Assembly (NCBI GenBank): GCA_006937955.1
Contig: SSNP01000005.1
Coordinates: 2,576,005-2,640,004 of the forward strand
Length of the DNA: 64,000 nucleotides
Reading direction: 5' to 3'
DNA from: Pachypanchax playfairii
Lineage: Eukaryota > Chordata > Actinopteri > Cyprinodontiformes > Aplocheilidae
Positions 50,199-62,100 of the stretch are shown here, one piece after another. Numbering within the stretch: the first letter of the stretch is position 1; each line of letters opens with the position of its first letter. The position numbers were made by a program, and so were the translations under genes. The notes under the pieces were generated by a model. The model was not told where the DNA came from. It saw only the letters and a program-made list of their open reading frames with translations, and searched no databases.

Positions 50199-53100
50199 CT
50201 AGGAGCATAGATACAAGTTCAGGTACCATCATTTTTAGACCTGTTATCTATATGGGAATGAGTCCAAGTTGTTTATAGATATGTAAAATTTAATTTCACC
50301 ATAAACAAGAGTGACATTAATCTAACATGAAACTGCAGCACTCTAAAAAAAAAGTCTATATTTTTTTTCATTTGTGTCTGCTGGTTTCCCACCTAAAAAT
50401 GATTTTCATGAGGCGTTTCTTTTAAAAAATGTTTGAATTTTTCATTCACAATAAAAGATAAATATATTTATTCAGGACACATTCAAAATTTTTAGTGCAA
50501 GCAGTTAGTAAATAAACTCAACTTTAGCAGAGAAAATGCAACACAAACAACTATTTAAAGCAAAAATCCTTAAAACAATGTCTATAATTTACTTCAGGAT
50601 TAATTACATTTCTAATTCACCTCTTGATGTATTCTACTTCTTGGGCATCTTTTTACATTATTTACCTGATAAGAGAACGTGGTGGTCTGCAGGAAGACAT
50701 TTTTGAAGGGGATGGTGATGCTGTCACCCGTCTTAATGCTGAATGGGCCTTGAGCTTTAGGGATGAGACAGACTCCATGCAAAGGAAAGATGTACTCCCC
50801 TCCAGATACTGAGGTCAGACTGAGCTGGCCCTTCATGTCCCCCAGCTGATGTGGCTCAAAACTAACCTCCACACTCACATCTGACCCCGCATGGTTACCG
50901 GGATACGCAATAACACTTCTGTCCACGAAGAAGTCTGAAGAATCCGTCTTTGGGAGAAACAGAATGAAACATGACTGTGTGATGAAAGGATCATTCCTGT
51001 GGTAATTGTAAATGTAAAGATGTCTATTATTTGTGAAACAAGCAGACATTTGTTTAAGAATAATGGAGCATGACAGTTTTTTTTTTTTTTACCATGCAAA
51101 TGTACTCTGTTTTAGAGCGGGAGTAGTTGGTGAATGTAACAGTGACAGAGGTGCTGCTGCCCAGTGAAACGCTGAAGTGGACAGTTTTTTCTAGAGGTGG
51201 GGGAAGAGCTTTCAGTAGCAGATTGTAGTGAAAGTATCCCAGGTCACTGCTGAAAAGAGACAGCTGTGTTGTGGAGTCGCCTGGTTGAAGAGGCAGATAC
51301 TCAAAACTCAAAACACCCTGAAGAAAGAATTCAAACATGAACCTTGTCAAACTCAGTCAAAATGGCTGCTGGAGTTGTTTGTGTCCTTTCTGTAAATTTG
51401 TTTGTGGTTTCTACCTCGGACTGTCCGGGCACCGTGTGCTGAGATGGTGCACTGATGTCACTACATTTACATACGGTGGTAAAGCAGGTCGCTGTAGTCA
51501 AAGGGTTCTCCACACGTACAGTAGCTGATGCCACACAGCGAACAGGCGTTTCCAGCTTGATGGTGGACAACGCCCCAGGAGCCGTGACTTTAAAGTTAAT
51601 GAGGTAGAACAAGTACTCACCCGTCACCTCATTACAAAACATCACCTACAGAAAAATAATTTGAAGAAACTATAAAAGCTAAACTTGGAAATGCGTTTGC
51701 GTTCCGACTAAAATGTGTTTTTATTAACCTTGGTGTTGTATTGCCCCTCATTATATGCAAAAAAGGACATCTTGTATTCCCTCGCAGTCAAAGCAGGTAC
51801 TTCAATGTACTTGTGTCCCTTTAAGAACACAGTTGCGTCTGGTTTGTCAGGCTTTACAACCTCTAGATGCACAAGGAACCTGAAAACACAGACATTCACA
51901 GTACTATCTGTTTATCTGTTATGGAAGCATGATTCAAGTTTTATCTCTGAAGCTGAAACATTTTAATATTTTGCATATAAATAGGTAAAGTGCCCCAGTT
52001 TTAATATCTGATATAGTTTTTGTGTTCTACTGACAATAAAATCTGGGTTAATGAGTTTTGCAAATGAGTGAATTTGTTTTTATGTTTTTACACACATTGT
52101 CCCAGTCTGTTCAGAATCAGGGATGAATATATATCATATGTACTGTCTGTCAGTGTGCATGAAATTTAAAGGGATTAAAAGGGATTTGAAAGGACTTTTG
52201 TTTGTGTTTTTACCGTTGCTGCTTGGAGAGCCAGTTGTTAACAGAGAGTGCCTCACAGTGGTTACTTTTGGCAGGTAGCTCATGCACAATGATGCTTTCT
52301 GCTTTTGGAGGACCAGCAGTTCCCTTCAGGGAGTACAACATGCTCCTCCCATCAGGGAAGGAGAAAAAGACTGAACCCTGAAAAAACAGCAGAAATTTAC
52401 CTCACAAAAAAAAAAAAAAATACCTCACAGCTTTATTTTCTGAAATCTTTACAATAAATCACACTGCATTTTTATCTATAAAACATTTGTGTTTAAAAGC
52501 AATGTATCCTTTACCAGATGTTTTTTTCCATCAGCGGTCATGGTGAGTGGTTGATATGTGATGTTGAATGCCTTATTTTGTTGAGGTTCAAAAGTCACAA
52601 AGCATGCAGCACTCCACTCTTTGCCCTCAATGACAGGCCTGATGCTGCAGTGCTGGCTGGTGGGGTTGAGGACAGACAGGGTCTGTGTTTGAGAGCTTCG
52701 AACAGGACAGACAAAATTCACCACCTGTTGACAGGATGGGAGCAGGACAAAGTCACTTACATCATAAAGTATGTTGTATAATCTATGAGGTATAGTAGTA
52801 GGACTGGAGCTTTTTATCTTTCGACAGAGTAAATAATGTGCTTCAGCTACCTCTCTGTTGGTGGAGGCTGGGATACAGGAGCCCGTCACAGTCAGTGTGA
52901 TGGATGAAGAGGAGCCCTCAACAGAGCAGGACAGGTTCTCATATCTCATGTCATTACTGAGCTCCACAGGGGCAAAAGTCACTTCAAAGGGAACCTCCAT
53001 CCCTGGACTTATGTATCCTTTTAAAGGTGCAATGGACAACTCGGTAGGAAAATGCTCTGTTTCCCAGTGGAATCTGGTATTAAAGGGAACAGAAACTAAA

Positions 53101-56100
53101 TCCTGAGGATGTTCAAACTGAGAAAAATATTTTACTTTACATGTATTTCTGTGAAGGGTTTAGTAACATAGAAGATGTTCTATTTAACATTACCTTGCAC
53201 CAATGTCACCAATGTTCATCATGATAATCTTCTTTTTCCTCTGGCAGCGTTGAACTACAGCTCCAAATGCAAGGTGGTCCTGGTCTAACTGCACCTCCAC
53301 ATCCTGATAGTTTTAATGTATGTTACTTTATTCAAGTAAAACACATTCAAATAGATTTTATGTTATTGGGATATAATAAAGAAATGTCCATGTGAGCCCT
53401 GGGATTGACTACATGTAGCTTACTGTTGATTCTTTGATTATATTAAATTAAAATGACAGTTCCAGCTTACCTTACAGCACCCTTCAATGGTCATCAGGGG
53501 GTACAGGAAACCTGAAAACTCAGCCTGAAGCTCAGTACTGAAGGGAGGAAGCTGCTGTTGGGGTGAAAATTGGATGTTTACTTTACACGAGCCGCCGTTA
53601 GATTTCAGTTTCAGTTCACCTGCTGGGCTGACAGACAGATCCTGGTGGAAGAGAGAGTCACTCTAACATCTATTTGTTGTTAAGTAGTATGTGTTTAAAT
53701 GTTTTCATTACCTTTACATCTAGTGGTGGGTTTGTTCCCAGCATCAGGGTAAAGAAAAGGTCTAAACTGCTGCGATTGACTAGTATCACCTGCTTTTTTA
53801 TTTTCTGACCCAACATTAGAGGTCCCAGCTTGACCTTCTTCTGTCGGGGATCCTTCACTTCCAGCTAAAACAGAATGAGATATGTTCAGGAGAATAAGAA
53901 AAAGGTCTGTTAGGTTTAGTTGGATTACAGGATAAGAGGCACGGACAAAACAATTTCTAAGAGCTTTCTTCTATAGATAAGATCATAATTCTTAATATCT
54001 TTTCCATGAAGTTACAAATGGCCAACAGAGAAACTTTTCTTCCAGATTTTTCATTCTTACCTTCATTTCAACGCCTTGACCCTGAAGGTCCACATGTTTT
54101 GTGATGCGGGTATTTATTATGAAGGAGAGTTTTTCGTGGTATTGGCGAGGCTCACGAGGATAGAACGTAACTGGTACCTTCATTGCAGCACCAGGACACA
54201 AAATATCTGGTTGGAAGTCCATCTCCAGGAAAGCAGTGTTTTTAAATTGGCTCTGAACACTGGAGAGTGAAGCAAACCACAGTTTATACTGTTGAAACAC
54301 ATTCTAGTGCTGATTTATAAGCAAAATAAACAATGCATTATTTTTCAATTAAGTTTTGTTTAGTTGCATACATCCTCTGACATCTAGAAAAGAAATAGAA
54401 TGTTGAACACCTGACATCTTGTTTGCCTGCGTTTCGGATCACCAGAGTTTGGGATGGCGGCACCATACCAGGAGAGTGCAGGAAGCACTTTCCAAAATTA
54501 AACTTGGTAAAGGAAAATTCAAGGCTAGTTGCCTCTGCTTCACCTTTAATGGCAAAAGTAAATGTTGGCCCGTGCTTCACCTGTTGGGATGAAGTAAAAC
54601 AAGACAAAAGAGAGGAACAAAACAGGAAAGAAAAAAAGAATAAATTAAAAATATCTCATTTTTCTATCACTTCCAACTTACTGACTCAGAGTCATTTTAC
54701 AGTCCAATAATAATTCTTTGAGGAAAAAAAAAACTTAAAATGTGCAGTATGTTGAGTGTTTTAAGTGTTTTTTAAGCAAGCTGTTAAGTTGATGCCAAAG
54801 ATTTAAATATCGGTTTGATCACATCCACGTTGTTTTCCAAGACCTTGATTTCGGATTATATTTAAACTTAACATAATTTAACATAATTTGAATCTATTGG
54901 ACTGAAAAAGATTATTGAACTGGATTGTTTTTATGTGGATTAATTTTTTTTTTGTCTAAGTAAATTAGAAAAAGTTGAGTTGATGACACAGAACAAAAAC
55001 TTCTTGAAAATGTTTTGTATTAAGTCAGTTTTGTAACTTGGATAAACTCAATTTTTTAAACTCAAAATTCCACAGCTCTTATAAATTGCTGTCAGTTTTC
55101 TAAAACTCTTTAACAGAACCTTACCTTTAGATTCAATATGACATCCTGAAGGTCACAAATGCTCCGAGGATTAAAGAACAGCATCGACTGCAGCTGCTCT
55201 CCAGCCTTAATTGTAGCAGATTGAGGTTTTGCCTCCAAGTGTTGCAGTTGCTCTCTGGGACCCGTAAACTCTAATTTCATTTCCAGGAGGAACTTTGAAA
55301 TATTTGACACCATCAACTTAAACGAGGAATGCTCTGAAATTCCCACCTGTAAAGAGTGTACATACAAACAAAAATAGAAGGTGAACTTGTGAAGAAAACA
55401 GATTTTACCTTTTGGGTATCTTTAGTCTGACGTCATGTATGCAGACCTTTCCAAAGTCTAGCGTGTCTTGGTGGTTGGGAACAATCTCTTTAAGGTCTCC
55501 ATCTGGTTTCTCTACTTGAACTGCAGCAGTCACAGTGAAACAATCAGCCTTAACAATCAGTGAAAGTGGCTCTGACTTCCTCTTTACTTTCAGAATCAAT
55601 CTGAAGTCCACATGTCCCTCTAAGGAGGGTGTGAAGCACACAGACAGTGGTAACCTGCAACAAAGAGATCACAATAATAAATTCAAACTGATCTTATTTC
55701 GGAAGATATGAGCAAATTAAAGCAGCTGTTTTTCAATAAAGAATCTGGTGTGAATGTGAACATTTAGTTTAACAGAATGTATATTTGTTTTTTAATCCAA
55801 CAACAGTTATTAACCTGCTTTTGGAAGCAACTGTGCCGTTCATGGGCTCCAAAACAAGCCTCGACTGTTGGTCTTCAGAAAGAAGAGACGACTGCAGGAC
55901 GGAGAAGTGGACAGGCTCTTCTTCTACATTCACAAGATCAACTGTCTGTTCACATCTACAATCTGCTGACAAACAAACACATGCGCACACACACATTATT
56001 GTATTGTATTCAGAATAACAACTGGTATTAAAGAACAGATCACTCACTGATTTTTAAAACAAATCTCAACCCTCCTTTTGTTAATTCTTATTATTTATGC

Positions 56101-59100
56101 CAGCACAAAAGACAAATTTATAAATTAACTCCAGAGATAACAAAAAAGCTTGTAACTACACCAATAAGTTTATCGTGTGTTTTTAATATAATGATCTCAA
56201 ATTTCTTTTGTACAGACAAATAAGGATTTTATTCTTTACCTTGCTATGTTTTGACTGTGACCTGTGAACTATCCTAAACAAAATGAGAGCTCAAAACTCT
56301 ACTGGCTTCAGATAGCAATTAAATTTTGGAACAAGAACAAATCAAGTTGTTCACAACCATGTGAGAGATTGAGGAATTCATACAGATGAAAATTACTGGT
56401 AGTTATTACTGTGAAAGGTGGTTCTATAAGTTGCTGTAGGATGAAGCTAATTTTTCACACACTGATTCGGCATTTGGTTTCATTTTTTTGTAAAATAGTA
56501 TCCTGGAGTGTTGTTTGTTTTTTGTTGTGTTTACCTAATTTTAAGCCTTAAGGCTGCTTTTTACTGTGATTTTGTGTGTCTGTCAGTGTTGCATACCAAC
56601 AATCAGTTCTCCAAAATCGAGGTGAGGTCTGTTGAGATAAACGACTAGTTCTCTAGCCGTGCCCACAAACAAGAAGGGAACAGATAGCGATAGATCCTCA
56701 ATGACAAAACTCCAGAATGACTCCACTGTGCCCTGGTGTTCAGCAACATACTGAAAACTCATCTGTAGATATATTCAGAGCAGAAGGTTACTTGCAGGTA
56801 AAAGCTCAAGAATATAATTGAATGTGAAATATGGGGAGGATACTAAGCAAGTAATGGTCAGAAAGAGAGACTAACGGCATAGAGAGTGATATTTTTCTTT
56901 TTTTTGATTCTTACTTCAATTTTCTTCCCAGGTAAGATAATGTCAGAAGATGTGAGACATATAAAATGACTGTCAGCTGTGTCGTCACACCTCCATTTGA
57001 ATGAGTAGGGCTTACTGGTTGGGTTTACCACATTAAAACATCTGCAGATACGAGCAAGTACACAAACCTTTAGAGTTTATATAAACGGAGATTAAAAACC
57101 AACAGCCTCTCCATTTATTACCTTGTGCTTGGTTCCAATAGGCCAACAGCGTGGAACTCCAGAACTCTGGTGTTTGGGTCCAGAGGGCGCTTGAACTCTG
57201 GACATCGGCGGTTGTTACTGATGTAGTCCGAGTCTTCCAGGTCAAAGTGGCATTGAGGCAACAAACTGCGGCCGATTACCAGAACACATGGAGCCTGATC
57301 GCCATCCTGCAAGTTGGGTATACTGGAAGAAATGAGCAGAACAAAATAACAAATCCAATGAGTCACATGATGCACATCAGCACCAAAGTGGACTGAAGGT
57401 TTATTTATCTGTACACAGAAAATTTGTAATTTCTTAAAGAGGCAATTTCATACAAAATTCATGACTTTGTGGTTATTTCTTAAGTATTAACCAGTAATAT
57501 GAAACATTTTATATCTAAAAAACGTCAGGAAACACTGATTAACAGACCTTTCAATCTGTCTGCATCAAAATTCGGGTGGTTCCTGGCTGTTTCCATCAGG
57601 CTTCGAGCAGCAGCTCGTTCATATTCATTATTTGAATTTGCTGGACTCGGATTGGCTAACAAACTAGCCTATGAGAGCAAGGTATACTGTTTCCTGCCCC
57701 GCTGCGCATGGTAACATCAGGTGTTCTCTCTTCCTGTTTGCTACGTCTTATGCTATAACAGCTTTTAGCCAGCAGCATGCTAGGCGTGGTTTCAACTGCA
57801 GGATTTGATGAATACTAACGAACAAAGGAGTTGTGACGAAACAAGTACAGGCCATTTGAACTCGGGTTTATCACCACCTGCGTAGTTTGAGAGATTAAAA
57901 CTGAAAGAGAAGTTGTTGACCTGTTTTCACACCCACTATGAAGGCAAGAACACCTGTGGAGCTAAAATATTCAACAGAAACCTCAGAAAAACTGTTTTTA
58001 ATGGAAGGGCCTCTTTAAAAAAAATTATAATTAGCAACAATCTTTGGTTTTATGATAATTTACACCATGTCCGAATAATAGTGACAGTTTTAATGTTTCC
58101 AATACCTGCAGAGCAGCCTGCCTTGAAACTGAGCCACTTCCACTGGTGAAAAGCGAACATGGAAGTTCTGACTGGCACCAGGTTTTATGATGCCTATACT
58201 TGGCTCTATGCTGAATAGAGGCAACTCTGGGTTCTTTATCAGGAGTGACATCACTCTGCTGAGGGCACTGGAAGAACGGTATTGAAGCAGGGATCCTGAT
58301 GACCTGCTGCCTGGTCGGGAGGTGGGATTCTCATCTGTTTTTAACAACACGCTCACAGTTACACAGAATCATGAGCATTCTTTTAAAGTGTTAAAACTTG
58401 CATTGGTAAAACATTATAATACAACAACAGCCATAATAATAATATTAATAATAATAATGTTTCAGCATCATGCAGTGAGAAAGATTAAAGCGTTTAACCC
58501 AAATTGCTATTTTTACATTCAGTACATATTGAAATGATAATATGAATCTTCTTAAGTACCTCCTTGATCATGGTTCATGTTACTGTTTGAATCCATGAAA
58601 ACTTGCCAGGAGAATTCCACTTTCACTTTGCCCACATTCACTATCTGCAATCTTCACGCGCAAACAAATGCCACACACAAATATAAACAAGGTCAAAATT
58701 CCAGATCAAAGTACTGCAGTTATTTAATGCTGTTGCATTAAGGAGCTCATGAGGGTTCTAAACATTTTAAAACTGTGTCACAGCAGTGTGTTTGTTTTTT
58801 ATAGATTCTTATAGTTTGTCTCTAAAACGTTACATGTGAATTGTCCATAAAAATGAAACATATCCATTATTTGCTCATAATATCCTCCAATGTGATGAAA
58901 AAACATTCAGTACCACCGACTTACTGGTGGATCCTAGTTTGGAAAATCATAGTATCTTTGAAGTGGATGGAGTTGGTGCTGCATCTGAACTTTGCATAGT
59001 TACAAACTGCACTGATGTGCAAATCCAACTCCCACTGAGAGCCCTTGAGCACCGAGCAGACAGGCTCAGGGTACATCTCTATCACCTGCATGCAAACATA

Positions 59101-62100
59101 CACATGAATGAGTCTGTGTCCACATGTTTTTCAGTGCATCATTTATTTGAAACAGCGAAGCTATGTGTACCTTATTCATCAGAGACTGTTCAGATGCTTC
59201 TGAAACTGGCAGCCTTGAAGAATTCTCCCACTGGATCGTCCTCTGTCGGTCATCCCAGTCGGGCACCTGCTCTATTGGCTGCTGAAACTCCACCTGACAC
59301 ACCTTACATCTCACTGACTGGTGTATTAAAGTCACTGGCTGACTCGATCTAAAGGTGACGGTCACTTCCTTAGAACAACCAGCATGAAGGTGCCCAACCT
59401 CGAATAAAAACATAATTTTAATAGCAACTAAAAGTTATCAGAAATGTCAACAGAATCTTGTAAATGTTTCAGCATGTTATAATGTAAACTGTGTTCTATA
59501 AAATCACATCTGTTCATGGAATCCTTCTGCTGGTGCATTACCTGTGGTGAAAAGTTGATATGAGTTCCACTGGGGGGCCACTCAAACCTCACAACCTTGC
59601 TGCTGCTGTGGTTGGTCATGGTGAAGCTCTGCTGGTATGTGCAGTCTACATGGCAGTCGCCAAAATGCAGCACCTCATAGTTACCTTTGACAGAGAAATC
59701 AGCTTTTTCAGTAAATTTAAAGAAGTTCACAAACCTTTTTCACTACGTAAAAGAAGGAAGCAGCTGTCCATCATTAGTAAAATAAACACTGGACCAGTTT
59801 CTCTCTGGTTTAGCATATTTCTACTTACTCTCTCATCATCATACCTTCCCTTTCATCTTCCTGATCCACTTCCTGCACTGATCTGCTGATGTTATCGAGC
59901 GAGACGATTTCCTGGTATGCCTCTCCAGTAACTTGTATCACAGTATTGCTGTACTGGTTGTCCTTTACCTGAACTGTAATGTTTGCCTCGACACACACTG
60001 GCTTGTTGGAGCAGAAGCTGAGCTCAAACCTAATCTGTTTGCTCTCGTTTAGTTTGAAGATGGCTGTGTGCACCAACTGGCCCCCTGCAGGAAAAGGAAA
60101 CATATTTTCTAGGAAAAGTAACAGAGATGGGAAACGGCGTTTGTTCAGATCATAAAGTGTTAGACATCAAAACAATAGTGTCCCAAAACTGATGGTTTTT
60201 ATTTGGCATGTGATGTTTTTTTCCCACTGTGTCAAATCAAACATTTTTTGTCTTTTATTCTCAAGTTAAGCCTCGATCACAAGGACCCGTATGAATGACT
60301 GCACACACATTTTTTGGACCGTTTCCTACTGCCTCATAAGAATCTAGTGTTCATGGCCAATCAGAAGTTCACATCCAGGTTGATGGTCTGGTTTGAGATT
60401 CTCTATGAATGCACCATGAAAACCCTCTGCGTAGGGTCACCAGGTGAATGCCTATCAAACAACCTAAGCACAGCATTGCTACAAAGAGCAGAGATTTTTT
60501 ACTGTGGTAATCTAAACAATATATTCTTATTATTCTCATTTGTCATTTTTATCCTTAATGACTTCATTTGGTCTTTCACCATTGTATAATGATAAACCTG
60601 GGAATCCTTGTTTAAATGTCCAGCCAAACATTCTCTTAAGACATGAACTTCTTTCTTTACATTAGCTCAGTGCAATGTAAATACACACGTTTTGTGCCTG
60701 TTACATGAAGAACATTCCTTCTTTAGAGGGCAACTCAGGTTGGGGGAGCAAGTGTAAAGTGGCCTAGACCAATAAAGAGCAAGCTGACCAGGTCAGCCAA
60801 CCAATGAGGGAAGACAAATGTCTTGAGCTACAGGACAATGTTCTTTGACTGTGTGCCAGCAGTTCTTTGTAATGTGACAAACAAATGAGCTGCTTAAGTT
60901 TGACTGTGAGTTGTTGATTAAAGATCTCTCAACTGAGTGTTTATATTCATGTTACCACACCACAGCTATTAAACTCTCTAAAAACTAAGAGAAGCTTTCT
61001 CAGTGAAGGAGTCAGAACACGGCGTTACTTTTGCACTTATCTACTAGCAGGCTGTGACCCAGACTGACAGGCTACACTAAAGAGATGGATGATACTGATA
61101 AAACAACTACAAAACAGAGAAGTAATAGTTATTGCTCTTGAACACAGCAGTTTCTGAGAACAGAGCAATGCTGAAATGAAAATGTTTTAAAATTATTTCC
61201 ACATTTAAAACAACACTACCCGAGTCTTTGGTGTCCTCAGGTTGTGTGGTGAGAACAGAGATGTCGGTGTTGCCAGGAGCAGCCTTTAGGGTGAACACAC
61301 CATGTTCATCCAGCATGTCAATCTGGACCTATACAGCAATTACACAAGAACTTTGCTCACAGAGTTCTTCTTTCATTGTGTCAACTTATTTATTTAATCT
61401 TTATACTATGTATTATGCCCTTTTCATAACAATAAAAAGGAAAGAGAGACATGTTTATCTAACCTGAGCTGTGATATTTCCATCATTTTGTAGTACCAAA
61501 GACGAGATGTGTCTTCGTCCTACCAAAACCTGTCCAAATTGCATCACTGGGTTTTCTACTTTGCTTCTCAGAGCAGGACACACCACACAGATGCTGGGCA
61601 GAGTGCCTTCTCCCACCAGCTTAAACTCCAGTACCTTCTTTCTGAATGTAGGTGTTGTTCTGGAAACAACACTGAAAACAAACCTCAGCAGTTGTGACAA
61701 GAAAAATTCACATGCGGTACTATTTTTTTAAACTACACTTACAAAACAGGTGTATTAACAACATTGTACAAATTCACCTGGAGGTTCCTTCGATTGTGGC
61801 TTCAAACACTGCACTGTAATACTGCATGGCTTGTGGTGTGAAGGTGACAATAGCAAATGCATGTGACTGGTTGAGTATGTTCAGTCTTGTAGAAGGCAAA
61901 TCAAACACATCTGTATTGTGTGGGGTCTGAAAGAAAATCCATCACCTATTTTCACATTTTCTGTTTATACCACTATCCACCAAACAGCTTTGTAAGCCTC
62001 ACCTTGATTCTGCTATATTTAATAGCCAAGTTGAGCACACAGGAGACCTTGCTGTTGTTGGTCAGTTTGAAGCGGGCCTGAGCAGTTTGCCCAACTAAAA

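Noticed and set aside
52725..52850. Treating the continuous frame 52476-53039 as one hydin exon
   Set aside because: The family sequence joins NRE directly to VVNF, and GT-AG borders mark a 126-bp intron.
54248..54260. Acceptor TTCAG at the start of hydin exon 54061-54259
   Set aside because: It breaks the phase with the upstream exon; the CTCCAG eight bases earlier restores both phase and family alignment.
50624..59352. Plus-strand open frames across the hydin region, up to 141 codons
   Set aside because: They are antisense shadows of hydin exons on the minus strand.
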